DNA from: SIG440 sp045586925
GTDB taxonomy: Bacteria > Bacillota > Clostridia > Monoglobales > Monoglobaceae
Length of the DNA stretch: 64,000 nt
Reading direction: 5' to 3'
Assembly (NCBI GenBank): GCA_045586925.1
Contig: JAZNBG010000035.1
Span: 1 to 64,000, forward strand
Shown piece after piece: positions 35,468 to 44,733 of the stretch. Under the pieces are notes generated by a model. The model worked only from the letters and a program-made list of their open reading frames with translations. It was not told the origin of the DNA and searched no databases. Both the position numbers and the translations under genes were made by a program. Position 1 is the stretch's first letter; every line of letters starts with the position of its first letter.

Positions 35468-35968
35468 ATGGAAAACAACAGAGAACAGGAACTGAGGAAG
35501 CATAGATGCTGTTTTACAGGTCATAGACCTGATAAAATGATACAAGGCGAAAAAGAGATTAAACCGCTACTTGAGGCGGCTATAGATAAGGCAATAGCTG
35601 AAGGTTATGTAACTTTTTTAACGGGCATGGCAATGGGGACAGATATATGGGCTGCTGAAATAATTTTAGATAGAAAGAAAAAGAACAAAAATTTACATCT
35701 TATTTGCGCACTGCCGCATCCTGGCTTCGATAGCAAAAGAAGTGTTGCAGAGAAAATACGGTTTGCAAAAATACTAAAGAAAGCAGATATAGTAAGAGAA
35801 ATAAGCAATCACTTCTTCAAGTCATGTTACCAAAAACGAAATGAATGGATGGTTGACAGATCAAATTTGGTTATAGCGGTATTCAACGGAGAACCAAGTG
35901 GGACTAAAAATACGGTCATTTACGCTCAAAGGAAGGGCGTAGAAATCAATAATGTTTTAAAAAACTAA
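35468..35968 (+). CDS. SLOG-domain (DUF1273-like) protein
   Basis: A 166-residue Rossmann-like protein with RCCFTGHRPDKM at the N-terminus, TFLTGMAMGTDIWAAEI in the middle and RNEWMVDRSNLVIAVFNG near the C-terminus. These are the SLOG/DprA-like nucleotide-binding signatures. The family is common in Firmicute mobile elements, and some members are proposed to sense nucleotide signals. It stands alone with a good RBS (GGAGGTG). Confidence 0.75.
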   Translation: MENNREQELRKHRCCFTGHRPDKMIQGEKEIKPLLEAAIDKAIAEGYVTFLTGMAMGTDIWAAEIILDRKKKNKNLHLICALPHPGFDSKRSVAEKIRFAKILKKADIVREISNHFFKSCYQKRNEWMVDRSNLVIAVFNGEPSGTKNTVIYAQRKGVEINNVLKN

Positions 35969-36053
35969 ATATACAAATACAACAAATCATTGACAACTTC
36001 ATTATATTATTTTAAAGCAGTGGTAGAATATATACATAAAGGAGTTGTCGAAT

Positions 36054-36893
36054 ATGAAAAGAATTACAAACGAATTAATTAAGAAATTCAGAGAATATCT
36101 GTTAAGTGAAGAAAAGGCAGTAGCAACGATAGAAAAGTATATCCACGATGTTCTTGTGTTTATGACTTGGCTTGCAGGAGCAGAGGTTACCAAAATGGCA
36201 GTTCTTGAATATAAACAGGAACTAACTGAGAAGTATGCTCCCACAAGTGTTAATGCCGCGCTTTCTTCGTTGAATAGTTTCTTTGTTTTCAATGAATGGT
36301 ACGATTGTAAAGCGAAAGCTGTGAAAATTCAAAAGCAGATTTTTGCCAATAAAGAGAAGGAATTATCAAAGGCTGAATACGAAAGACTGCTTTTAGCGGC
36401 AAAACAAAAGAAAAATCAAAGACTTTACTTTCTTATGCAGACGATATGCAGCACCGGGATACGTGTATCTGAGTTGAGATTTATAACAGTTGAAGCTGTT
36501 TTAAGAGGACAGGCACATATTAACTGTAAAGGTAAGATGCGGGTTGTTATTCTCACAAATCAACTCTGTAAAATGCTGAAGAACTATATAAAAGATAATA
36601 AAATAATAAGTGGCTCGGTTTTTGTTACTAAAACAGGTAAGCCACTTGATCGTTCTAATATATGGTCGGATTTGAAAAAACTCTGTGAATGTGCGGGAGT
36701 AGATAAAGAAAAAGTTTTTCCACATAATTTTAGGCATTTGTTTGCGCGCACTTATTATACTTTGCAAAAAGATATAGTTCGTCTTGCTGATATCCTCGGT
36801 CATTCCAATGTAAACACTACAAGGATTTACACAATGGAAAGCGGAGAGATGCATCGCAAGCAATTGCAAAAACTTGGATTACTGATATGTTAA
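36054..36893 (+). CDS. Tyrosine recombinase, candidate DNA invertase
   Basis: A 279-residue XerC/D-like recombinase. A SAM-like N-terminal domain (1-95) precedes the catalytic domain, with Arg in CSTGIRVSEL, His-x-x-Arg in PHNFRHLFARTYY, His in LGHSNVNTTRIYT and the Tyr nucleophile in the same motif. Nine bases after its stop lies the first of two inverted 24-bp sites that flank a promoter (36902-37188), so it probably inverts that segment, as RecV does in Clostridioides difficile. ATG 36054 has AAAGGAG upstream; TTG 36045 lies too close to that RBS. Confidence 0.85.
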   Translation: MKRITNELIKKFREYLLSEEKAVATIEKYIHDVLVFMTWLAGAEVTKMAVLEYKQELTEKYAPTSVNAALSSLNSFFVFNEWYDCKAKAVKIQKQIFANKEKELSKAEYERLLLAAKQKKNQRLYFLMQTICSTGIRVSELRFITVEAVLRGQAHINCKGKMRVVILTNQLCKMLKNYIKDNKIISGSVFVTKTGKPLDRSNIWSDLKKLCECAGVDKEKVFPHNFRHLFARTYYTLQKDIVRLADILGHSNVNTTRIYTMESGEMHRKQLQKLGLLIC

Positions 36894-36901
36894 ATTAAAA
36901 A

Positions 36902-36926
36902 ACCACATAATTTCTCTTATGTGGTA
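36902..36926 (+). repeat. Inverted repeat / candidate recombination site, left
   Basis: Two perfect 9-bp arms (ACCACATAA, TTATGTGGT) flank a 6-bp asymmetric centre TTTCTC (36911-36916), the form of a tyrosine-recombinase core site. Bases 36905-36926 recur exactly, inverted, at 37164-37185. Confidence 0.85.
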
Positions 36927-37000
36927 AAACTGAATGAAGAGTTCCCCAATTTGTGTGTTATGAAATATGCATAACGGCTATTTTAACCCGAAAAAAGAAC

Positions 37001-37057
37001 GCCAATAAGACCAATGTATTGTGGTATTTTTGCATTGGTCTTATTGGCATTTATTTT
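37001..37057. terminator. Strong hairpin terminator inside the invertible segment
   Basis: Perfect 16-bp stem GCCAATAAGACCAATG / CATTGGTCTTATTGGC, followed by ATTTATTTTTTT. Confidence 0.85.
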
Positions 37058-37100
37058 TTTGTAGAGTTTCGATGAAATTTTACAAAATTCTCTCAAATCA

Positions 37101-37129
37101 TTGACATTTCGATAATAATATGTTACCAT
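37101..37129 (+). promoter_or_regulatory. Promoter inside the invertible segment, facing the type VII cluster
   Basis: TTGACA (37101-37106), a 17-bp spacer and TACCAT (37124-37129). An alternative -10, TATAAT, lies at 37138-37143. Confidence 0.6.
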
Positions 37130-37163
37130 ATTAAAGTATAATTATGTATAGAGCAGTTGTGCG

Positions 37164-37188
37164 TACCACATAAGAGAAATTATGTTGT
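37164..37188 (-). repeat. Inverted repeat / candidate recombination site, right
   Basis: Arms ACCACATAA (37165-37173) and TTATGTTGT (37180-37188, one mismatch) flank GAGAAA, the reverse complement of the left centre. The two sites are therefore in the orientation that gives inversion. Confidence 0.85.
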
Positions 37189-37221
37189 AAGTGGAGTTTA
37201 TTTTTTTTGAGTAAAATTATG

Positions 37222-37235
37222 ACCGACTGGTCGGT
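37222..37235. promoter_or_regulatory. TetR-type operator
   Basis: ACCGAC-TG-GTCGGT inverted repeat, typical of AcrR/TetR-family sites, 29 bp upstream of the TetR gene start. It overlaps the likely -10 region (TATAGT, 37235-37240). It suggests autoregulation of the operon. Confidence 0.75.
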
Positions 37236-37263
37236 ATAGTGTAAACAAAAAGAGGTGTTACTA

Positions 37264-37833
37264 GTGCTTAGCGATGAACAGAGAGAACAGAAAAAGCAAG
37301 AATTGCTGGAAAAATGCTTTGAACTTTTCGTAAAACAAGGATTAGAGAATACCAGTCTGAACGAGTTGGTGGCATACTGCAATGTTCACAAATCAACTAT
37401 GTATAGCTACTTGGCGTCAAAAGATGAGATTGTAATCGAATGTGCAAAAATGCATATGCTTGAACTTGATAAGATGTTCAGCAATGTATTTAAAAATCCA
37501 CCAAATACACTTAAAGAAGTATTGCAACATGGTTTTGAAAAGATTGTAGAGGAAAAAAGTAAACTAAGGTTTGTATATCAGGTTATATCAAGTCCATTGT
37601 ACGGAGAACAGGCACAAAAAGAGTTATCTTCAATTTATATGAAATATGTAGATTATTCTGAACCTATTGCAAAGATGTATAAGGTTGATGAAGCAGAATT
37701 TAGGACATGCTTTGTTTTATTTTTAAGTACAATGCATGACTATTGTATGTGGGGGAATGAATTCCTTGCTAGAGAAAAGTTGGTATACATATATAACAAG
37801 GTAACGGAATTAGACAAAAATAAAGCAAATTAA
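37264..37833 (+). CDS. TetR/AcrR-family transcriptional regulator
   Basis: A 189-residue regulator. The N-terminal HTH (CFELFVKQGLENTSLNELVA then VHKSTMYSYLASKDEIV) is typical of the family. The C-terminal ligand domain is unassigned. It lies between a TetR-type operator and the type VII secretion cluster (15 bp to the next gene), so it probably controls that cluster and itself. GTG 37264 follows AGAGGTGTTACTA at good spacing. Confidence 0.85.
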   Translation: MLSDEQREQKKQELLEKCFELFVKQGLENTSLNELVAYCNVHKSTMYSYLASKDEIVIECAKMHMLELDKMFSNVFKNPPNTLKEVLQHGFEKIVEEKSKLRFVYQVISSPLYGEQAQKELSSIYMKYVDYSEPIAKMYKVDEAEFRTCFVLFLSTMHDYCMWGNEFLAREKLVYIYNKVTELDKNKAN

Positions 37834-37848
37834 GGAGTTGTTTTTAAA

Positions 37849-38985
37849 ATGGCTATAATTGATAGAATAAAATATGATGGTCCACAAGATGCTTCGCCAT
37901 GGTTGATTCACAAATATCCAAGTGAAGAATTTGTTTTAGGTTCGCAGTTGATTGTAAATCAGGGACAAGAGGCTTTGTTCTTCAAAGGTGGAGAAGCACT
38001 CGATTTATTTGGTGCGGGAACTCACACTTTACATACGGGAAATCTACCCTTACTGAAAAAAATAGTTAATTTACCGTTTGGTGGAGAAACACCGTTCTCA
38101 GCAGAAATTTATTATATTAATAAAACTTCAAAATTAGATATGAATTGGGGTACTGCAAACCCATTTCAGCTTGAAGATCCCAAATATGGTCTTATATTAT
38201 CTATAAGATCACACGGCAAGTATGGATTGCGTATTACGGATTCAAGAATGTTTGTTAATGAGCTTGTTGGCGCTATTCCTAATGGTGCAACAGTAAACTA
38301 TCCGTTTGTTGCAAGTTATTTTAGTGGTTTGTTAACTACATATGTAAAAACTGTTATTTCTAATTTTATGATAAAACAAAAGATTTCTTTTCTTGAGGTA
38401 ACGGCGTACTTAAGGGAATTATCGGAAGAATGCCAAAAAGAGATTTCAAACGAGTTCGATAAATATGGTGTTGAAATACAAAATTTCTTTATTGAAGCTA
38501 TTTCACCTCCAAAAGAAGAATTTGAAAAGCTTCGCACATATAAAGAAGAGTTGTCTTTGGGAAATGATTTCTATAAACAACGTCGTTCTTTTGATGTATT
38601 AGAAAAATTGGCAGATAACCCCAATGCAGGTGGAATGGCTAATGCAGGAATCGGATTGGGTATGGGCTTAGGGGTCGCTCCTAATATGGGAAATATTTTT
38701 GGTGGAATTGGTGAAAATACCATGAATATCAATGGTCAGACAGGCGCGCAAGGAAAAGTATGCCCTAAATGTTCTGCCCAGGTTGCTGAAGGATTAAAGT
38801 TCTGTGGTAATTGTGGGGAGAGGATTAGCAATTCGTTGATATGTCCATCATGCAATCATGAAAATCCTGAAAATACTAAGTTCTGTGGCAACTGTGGTCA
38901 AAAACTTGTAAACAAATGCAGCGAATGTGGAACAGAGAACGATTTAGGTCAAAAATTCTGCGGTAATTGTGGAAATAAACTGTAA
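37849..38985 (+). CDS. SPFH-domain protein with C-terminal zinc ribbons (YdjI-like)
   Basis: A 378-residue protein. Residues 1-250 form an SPFH (flotillin/band-7-like) domain of the YdjI/virion-core-like type (ILSIRSHGKYGLRI and SFLEVTAYLRELSEECQ). A Gly/Met/Asn-rich stretch follows. The end carries three double-cysteine zinc-ribbon units (CPKCSAQVAEGLKFCGNCG and two more). SPFH proteins organise membrane patches. First gene after the TetR regulator, it may scaffold the secretion complex or recruit kinases. Zinc ribbons recur in three later proteins of this cluster. Confidence 0.8.
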   Translation: MAIIDRIKYDGPQDASPWLIHKYPSEEFVLGSQLIVNQGQEALFFKGGEALDLFGAGTHTLHTGNLPLLKKIVNLPFGGETPFSAEIYYINKTSKLDMNWGTANPFQLEDPKYGLILSIRSHGKYGLRITDSRMFVNELVGAIPNGATVNYPFVASYFSGLLTTYVKTVISNFMIKQKISFLEVTAYLRELSEECQKEISNEFDKYGVEIQNFFIEAISPPKEEFEKLRTYKEELSLGNDFYKQRRSFDVLEKLADNPNAGGMANAGIGLGMGLGVAPNMGNIFGGIGENTMNINGQTGAQGKVCPKCSAQVAEGLKFCGNCGERISNSLICPSCNHENPENTKFCGNCGQKLVNKCSECGTENDLGQKFCGNCGNKL

Positions 38986-39005
38986 AAGAGGTGAAAAGAC
39001 AGAAT

Positions 39006-42000
39006 ATGGGCAAATATATAGCATATTTTTACATAGACAATCAATTAATGCAATTTGATCTCGACTTGTTGCTAAATAATTGTGTTGATAATTATTTAGG
39101 TGAATCAATTCTTCCGGTAGGAAGTAAGCAACTATTTCCCATTAAAACAGAGAATAAAAAATATTACCTTTATGGGAATTTTAGCAATTGGAAAATTGTT
39201 TGTAACGGAAGTGAAGTCGGAGAAAAAGTTGAAATATCACATGGAAGTTACATCAATTTTTCATCTAAGAAAAGCTCCTATTCTGTTTTGATATCAGAAA
39301 CAGCTAACTTTAGTATATATAATAATTGTTTGGAAATTCAAAAAAATCAGAATATCTTTATAGGTAGGGCTCCGGAGAGCAACATTGTAATAGATATTAA
39401 CGATAGTGTATCAAGAAAACATGCAGCAATAAGATTAGATGCATCAGGCAATGGCTTTGTTGAGGATTTGTCACGTAAAACAGGTGTTTTCCTAAATGGA
39501 AAAAGAATTGTTTCAAGCGAAATAAAATGTGGGGACATTATTCATATAATGGGTGTGTCTATATGTTTTATGGGGACATTTCTTGTTGTTCCTAAAAATA
39601 TTGTTACAAACGGGATGAAAGAGGTCAAGTCTTTTAATGTTGCGCAGCCAACAGATAAAGAGCTTGAAGATACTTATGCAAGGACACCAAGAATATTAAA
39701 GTCATTGGATAGAAACAAAATAATTATAGATGCACCTACACAGCCTCAAAAATCCAAACAACAACCTTTTATTCTGGTTGCGGGACCTTCTGCGACAATG
39801 GCATTAGGTATGATGGCTAGTTTTGGAGTAACTTTAGCTAATGCACTGAATGGTGGAAACATATCTTCAACTATTACCGGTGGTGTAATGGTTATAAGTA
39901 TGTTGTTGGGTTCTTTAATGTGGCCTTCTTTACTTAGAAATTACACTAAAAGACAAGAAATCGCAAATGAAAAGTATAGAGTAGAGAAATATAAATACTA
40001 TTTGTCGGAAAAAGAAGCAGAAATAAGAAAATCCTACGAAAGAAATTGCAGAATATGGAATGAAAATCTTTTGCCAGCACCCGATAAATTGTCTCAAATT
40101 GTTTTTGAACGAGGTATAAATCTTTGGGAAAGAACATTTACAGATGAGGACTTTCTGCAGGTTAGACTTGGAATAGGTGCCAAATTATTTGAAACAGAAA
40201 TCCAACATCCAAATAAAGGCTTTACATTGCATGATGACGCATTGATAGATGAAGCAATAAACTTAGCAAACAAATATAAAATGTTAGAAAATGTTCCAAT
40301 TAGCGTATCATTAATAAACCAAAGAACAGTTGGAATAGTTGGAGAAAGTGAAAAAATACATAATACACTTAGATGTATGATTCTAAACACGGTTGCACTT
40401 CACTCACCTGAGGATGTAAAGATTTGTGTTATTTGTAATGAACTTCAAATTGAGCAGGTAGAGTGGATAAAAGATTTGCCTCATTGTTGGGATTCTGCTA
40501 AAACAACACGATATTTTGCAACTAATAATATGGAAGCACAAAGACTGCTCAATGATATGGATGAGAAAATTCAAGAAAGAGAAGAATTGATTGACAAAGA
40601 TGCAATCAGAACCCCTCATACCATAGTTGTTGTTTTGGATGAAAAAGTAGTTGAAAATATACCTTTTTATAGATACTTAATTGATTCCAAAAACAATGTA
40701 GGCATATCCTCTATTTTTATTGCAGAACACTTTAATAGAATACCTAAAGAGTGTACTGCAATAATTCAAAACGAAAAAGATATATGCGGAATTTATACAA
40801 AGAATGAAAACGATAATAGATTTGTTTGTTTCAAATCTGATGAGTTTAAACTGACGGATGCTAAAAAAATCAGTCAGAGTATGTCTGAGATTCCGGTTAA
40901 GGTTGAGAAAACAAAACTTAGTGTTCCTAACCGTGTATCATTTTTGGATATGTATAAGGTGGGAAATATTGAGAATCTTTCAATTGAACAAAAATGGGCA
41001 AATAATATGTCAGACAAAACGCTTGCTGTTCCTATTGGAATAAAAGCAGGCGGAGAATTGTTCTGTTTGGATATACACGAAAAACACCATGGTTGTCACG
41101 GATTAGTTGCCGGAATGACAGGCTCGGGTAAAAGTGAATTTTTACAGGCATTTATATTATCAGCATTAATTAATTTTAGTCCTAATGAAATTGCATTTGT
41201 ACTGGTGGACTTTAAAGGTGGAGATATGGCTCGACCATTTTTGAAGGTTCCGCATCTTTCTGCAACTATATCAAATCTATCCGAAAATATTTTGTATAGA
41301 GCATTGATTTCTTTGGAGGCAGAAGTAAAATCAAGACAAAAAATATTTAATGAAGCCGCATCATTGTTGGGCATTGATAAAATTGATATTAATTCATACC
41401 ATAAATATTTTAAGGAAGGTAGATTAACATTACCATTACCACACTTAGTAATTGTAATAGATGAGTTTGCACAATTGAAATCTCAACAACCTGAATTCAT
41501 GGCTAAACTTGTTGAAATAGCTCAGGTCGGAAGAAGTTTAGGAATTCATCTGATATTAGCAACGCAAAAACCGAGCGGTGTTGTTGATCCGCAAATATGG
41601 AGCAACTCAAGATTTAAAGTATGTTTGAAAGTGTTGGATAAGCAGGATAGTACGGAAATGATAAACAGACCGGATGCTGCTTTAATTAAATCTCCTGGAC
41701 GTGCTTATGTTCAGGTCGGCTATGATGAAATTTTCGAACAGTTACAGTCAGGTTATAGCGGTGCTGATTATGTTGAACAAAAAGAGTATACAGATGATGA
41801 AGATGTAACAATAAAACTTATAGATTCTGCTGCTATGCCAATTAGAAGCGCTCGTAGTATATCAGGAAATCTTAAGAGTGGTAAGACACAGTTAGAAGAA
41901 ACTATAAATAAGATTGTTGAAATCGCTGATGAAAAGGGATTAAGTGTAAAGCCTTTGTGGTTGGAGCCACTAAAGGAAACAATATATCTTACAGAATGTG

Positions 42001-43655
42001 TTGATAAGTTATACACAGATTCTTTCGAAATTTGTTGGGATCAAGATTTAGATATCTCAACTACATTGGGAATCATCGATATAATTGAAACACAGAAACA
42101 GATACCTTTAAATATTTCATTGCCGCAGAGCGGACATATTGCTATTTATGGTTCTTCTGGAACTGGAAAGACTACATTGTTACAAACAATTATTTTCTCG
42201 CTGGCAACAAAATATTCACCGGAACTGTTAAACATTTTTGCTTTTGATTTTGGCGGACGCAATTTAGGGAATTTATCGCTTCTTCCGCATTGCGTTAACG
42301 TAGCTTTTGGCGATGAAGAGGACAAAATTTCATATATGTTTGAGCAGATACTTGAATGTATCGAATCAAGAAAAGTTTTGTTTGCAAAAAATAACTGCGC
42401 TACATATGAATCGTATTTAGCAACAACAAAAAATAAACTTCCTGCAGTTCTTTTGGTGCTGGATAACTATGCTATATTCAGAGAAAAAATGTTCAAGAAT
42501 GAAGATGATTTAGTTAGAATTGTTGCTAATGCAAAGGCGTACGGAATATATTTGATCGTTACAGGAAATAGCAAGAATGCAATTTATTACAAAGTTTCTG
42601 AACACATATCAAATAATATTACTTTGCGTATGAATGATAAAATGAATTACCGTGATATATTAAATGTTTCTATACCTATTGAACCTGATAATATCAAAGG
42701 AAGAGGGTTGACAGTCTTTAATAAAAAAGCGGTAGAAATTCAGGCAGCACTTCCGTTGGAAGCAGAGAACGAGGCTGACAGAGCTGAAAAGCTGAACAAA
42801 ATATACACTGCTATGTCACAGGCATATAACGGAACCAATGTGGCTAGTGTTTACTCTTCTTCAACTGAAAATAGTAAATCTAATATTTCAGAAGAAAATA
42901 GTACAATTAAAACATCTGTTATTTCAACAAGGAAAGTTCCGTCAACACTTCCTATTGTTAATGCTGATGATCATACAATTGTTTGTGGTTCTTCTGTTGT
43001 AAGCGGTCAGCTTCAAGGGTTTGAAATGCGTAATACTACAAATGTATTTATAGGTGTTAATGGTTCTGAATATCCAAATCGATTGCTTGAAAGAATTATT
43101 AATTTAAACAATGCTGCATTTTACGATATTTGCTCCTCATCATCGTTAGAAGGTGAATTTATTACATCGGTAAATACGGAATCTGAAATTCATGAAATGC
43201 TTCAAAATCTCGTTTATGAAGTTAATGATCGAGAGAGTGAACTTCAAATGTTGCAGGCTGCGAATGTCGATGATTCTGAAGTATACGGATATATGCAAAA
43301 ATATAAGAGGATTTTCTTGTTGATAAGAAGTTTCTCTAAGTTCTATGATGAGATAAGTGATGATGATTTAAAATTGTTGTTGACAATGTTGAAGAAGCAA
43401 CGTCATCTAGGTATATATATTCTCACCATAGATGATATTGAAAGTATAGAACCATATTGTGATACAGCTTTATACATTGAATTAATAAAAACCGAAAAAG
43501 GCGTTGTTCTTGGTGGCAATATTAGTGATAAACAGGCGGCTCGATTGTGTAAACAATTCTCTGAAATACCTGTTGCAGAAAGAAACAAGAAACTGTCTGA
43601 TAACAATGCATTTATGTATAATGATGCAAAATGGTCAGTAATTGAAATCAATTAA
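39006..43655 (+). CDS. essC: Type VII secretion FtsK/SpoIIIE ATPase (EssC-like) with FHA domain
   Basis: A 1549-residue motor of a Firmicute-type (T7SSb-like) system. Order: an N-terminal beta domain; a forkhead-associated domain (about 100-195; FIGRAPESNIVID...SRKHAAIRL) that should bind phosphothreonine; two membrane helices (about 255-308); a helical stalk; then three ATPase domains. Domain 1 is complete (Walker A GMTGSGKSE near 702, Walker B LVIVIDEFAQL near 816). Domain 2 has Walker A GSSGTGKTT near 1048, but its Walker B acid is followed by Asn (LVLDNYAIF). Domain 3 is degenerate. It pumps WXG100 substrates across the membrane. GTG 38991 is possible but overlaps the RBS. Confidence 0.93.
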   Translation: MGKYIAYFYIDNQLMQFDLDLLLNNCVDNYLGESILPVGSKQLFPIKTENKKYYLYGNFSNWKIVCNGSEVGEKVEISHGSYINFSSKKSSYSVLISETANFSIYNNCLEIQKNQNIFIGRAPESNIVIDINDSVSRKHAAIRLDASGNGFVEDLSRKTGVFLNGKRIVSSEIKCGDIIHIMGVSICFMGTFLVVPKNIVTNGMKEVKSFNVAQPTDKELEDTYARTPRILKSLDRNKIIIDAPTQPQKSKQQPFILVAGPSATMALGMMASFGVTLANALNGGNISSTITGGVMVISMLLGSLMWPSLLRNYTKRQEIANEKYRVEKYKYYLSEKEAEIRKSYERNCRIWNENLLPAPDKLSQIVFERGINLWERTFTDEDFLQVRLGIGAKLFETEIQHPNKGFTLHDDALIDEAINLANKYKMLENVPISVSLINQRTVGIVGESEKIHNTLRCMILNTVALHSPEDVKICVICNELQIEQVEWIKDLPHCWDSAKTTRYFATNNMEAQRLLNDMDEKIQEREELIDKDAIRTPHTIVVVLDEKVVENIPFYRYLIDSKNNVGISSIFIAEHFNRIPKECTAIIQNEKDICGIYTKNENDNRFVCFKSDEFKLTDAKKISQSMSEIPVKVEKTKLSVPNRVSFLDMYKVGNIENLSIEQKWANNMSDKTLAVPIGIKAGGELFCLDIHEKHHGCHGLVAGMTGSGKSEFLQAFILSALINFSPNEIAFVLVDFKGGDMARPFLKVPHLSATISNLSENILYRALISLEAEVKSRQKIFNEAASLLGIDKIDINSYHKYFKEGRLTLPLPHLVIVIDEFAQLKSQQPEFMAKLVEIAQVGRSLGIHLILATQKPSGVVDPQIWSNSRFKVCLKVLDKQDSTEMINRPDAALIKSPGRAYVQVGYDEIFEQLQSGYSGADYVEQKEYTDDEDVTIKLIDSAAMPIRSARSISGNLKSGKTQLEETINKIVEIADEKGLSVKPLWLEPLKETIYLTECVDKLYTDSFEICWDQDLDISTTLGIIDIIETQKQIPLNISLPQSGHIAIYGSSGTGKTTLLQTIIFSLATKYSPELLNIFAFDFGGRNLGNLSLLPHCVNVAFGDEEDKISYMFEQILECIESRKVLFAKNNCATYESYLATTKNKLPAVLLVLDNYAIFREKMFKNEDDLVRIVANAKAYGIYLIVTGNSKNAIYYKVSEHISNNITLRMNDKMNYRDILNVSIPIEPDNIKGRGLTVFNKKAVEIQAALPLEAENEADRAEKLNKIYTAMSQAYNGTNVASVYSSSTENSKSNISEENSTIKTSVISTRKVPSTLPIVNADDHTIVCGSSVVSGQLQGFEMRNTTNVFIGVNGSEYPNRLLERIINLNNAAFYDICSSSSLEGEFITSVNTESEIHEMLQNLVYEVNDRESELQMLQAANVDDSEVYGYMQKYKRIFLLIRSFSKFYDEISDDDLKLLLTMLKKQRHLGIYILTIDDIESIEPYCDTALYIELIKTEKGVVLGGNISDKQAARLCKQFSEIPVAERNKKLSDNNAFMYNDAKWSVIEIN

Positions 43656-43671
43656 ATAGGAGGTGTATAAT

Positions 43672-44460
43672 ATGAATTTTTCTGACAAATCTTTACATTT
43701 AACATATGATGAGTTTTATGCATTAATGTGTTTGTTAGGTGCAAAAAGTGTTCAAGGAACTTTTGTTGAAAATCATAATAATATATCTCCAAATGATTTC
43801 GAGAATATATGGGCAGTCTGCGAAAAATCACTGATTTCTAAAGGATATATGACATTAGACGGTGAGGATTTGCAGCTGGATATTAGTTTATATAGCATTA
43901 TAACAGCATGTGTGAATGCCGAAAGAAAATATAGTGTACAATTGTCAAAAGATAAATCCAATATTATTGATACAGTTTTTTATGATGGAAATAAGGCAAT
44001 GGTATGTATCAATAATTGTGATGAAAAGAAAGAGGTTTATTTAAGTTATTGCAATAAAAAGAAATCTTTTGATAATGTGGTTAAGGAAATTCCGGATATT
44101 ACACAAAATATGCTTAACGAAAAATCTGCTGAAATTACCCTTTCACAGCAGGAATATTTCACACTCATGTCTAGTGCTAATTTGGGGGACTATACCAAGG
44201 CTCGAAATCTATTCCCTGATGATATGGAAGAAGAATATTTAATGGATTTGATAAACACATTAAAAAATTCTTATGGGTTACTATCGGTTAATGAATTTGA
44301 AGATGAGGAAATTAGCACTTACAGCATTTTATTTGGAAAAGAATCTTTATGGGCTATTTATGCACAGGATGAAGAAACAATATCCTTTAAATTGGTATCC
44401 AAAACTGATTTAGAAGATAGCCTCGCGCAAACTTTTGGTTATGACGGAGGTGGCAAATAA
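43672..44460 (+). CDS. Type VII cluster protein, possibly EspG-like substrate chaperone
   Basis: A 262-residue soluble protein with two similar halves, each opening with a helix of the form LTYDEFYALMCLLG (about 10) or LSQQEYFTLMSSAN (about 162). The first continues with a CEKSLISKGYMTLDG segment. Pseudo-twofold halves, the L-x6-L opening and the 'rising Gly' segment recall the EspG chaperones of actinobacterial ESX systems. I cannot confirm this from sequence. It lies between EssC and the YukD-like gene, so a role in the secretion machine is likely. ATG 43672 has AGGAGGTG. Confidence 0.5.
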   Translation: MNFSDKSLHLTYDEFYALMCLLGAKSVQGTFVENHNNISPNDFENIWAVCEKSLISKGYMTLDGEDLQLDISLYSIITACVNAERKYSVQLSKDKSNIIDTVFYDGNKAMVCINNCDEKKEVYLSYCNKKKSFDNVVKEIPDITQNMLNEKSAEITLSQQEYFTLMSSANLGDYTKARNLFPDDMEEEYLMDLINTLKNSYGLLSVNEFEDEEISTYSILFGKESLWAIYAQDEETISFKLVSKTDLEDSLAQTFGYDGGGK

Positions 44461-44461
44461 A

Positions 44462-44719
44462 ATGACTGAAAAAATTACGTTATCGGTATGTGTACTAGGA
44501 ATTAATAAAAATTGTGATTTTTCTGTTCCGACAAATATGTCAGTTAGAGAAGCAATTAAGTTAATGAAAAAGGTGATAACCGAAGAATATTGGGGTAACT
44601 CACCTATGCCAAAGAGCAGAATGAATTTGATGAAGTTGTCTGATCTTGAGGTATTAAATGATTCATTGAGTTTTGCCCAACTCGGTATTTCAAGTGGAGA
44701 AAGATTGATTTTTGTTTAA
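44462..44719 (+). CDS. YukD/EsaB-like ubiquitin-fold type VII secretion protein
   Basis: An 85-residue protein with a ubiquitin-like pattern: ITLSVCVLG opening strand, SVREAIKLMKKVI helix and the closing FAQLGISSGERLIFV. EsaB/YukD is a conserved small part of Firmicute type VII systems. ATG 44462 has GACGGAGGTGG overlapping the previous gene's end. The longer frame to 44435 lies inside that gene. Confidence 0.8.
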   Translation: MTEKITLSVCVLGINKNCDFSVPTNMSVREAIKLMKKVITEEYWGNSPMPKSRMNLMKLSDLEVLNDSLSFAQLGISSGERLIFV

Positions 44720-44733
44720 GGAGTGTAAAAAAT

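Larger units (their letters stand above)
36911..37179. other. Candidate invertible promoter segment
   Basis: About 260 bp between two inverted 9-6-9 sites, directly after a tyrosine recombinase gene. In the present orientation a terminator (37001-37057) lies to the left and a sigma-A-like promoter (37101-37129) on the right faces the TetR and type VII cluster. Inversion would turn the promoter towards the recombinase gene and remove it from the cluster. Confidence 0.7.
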
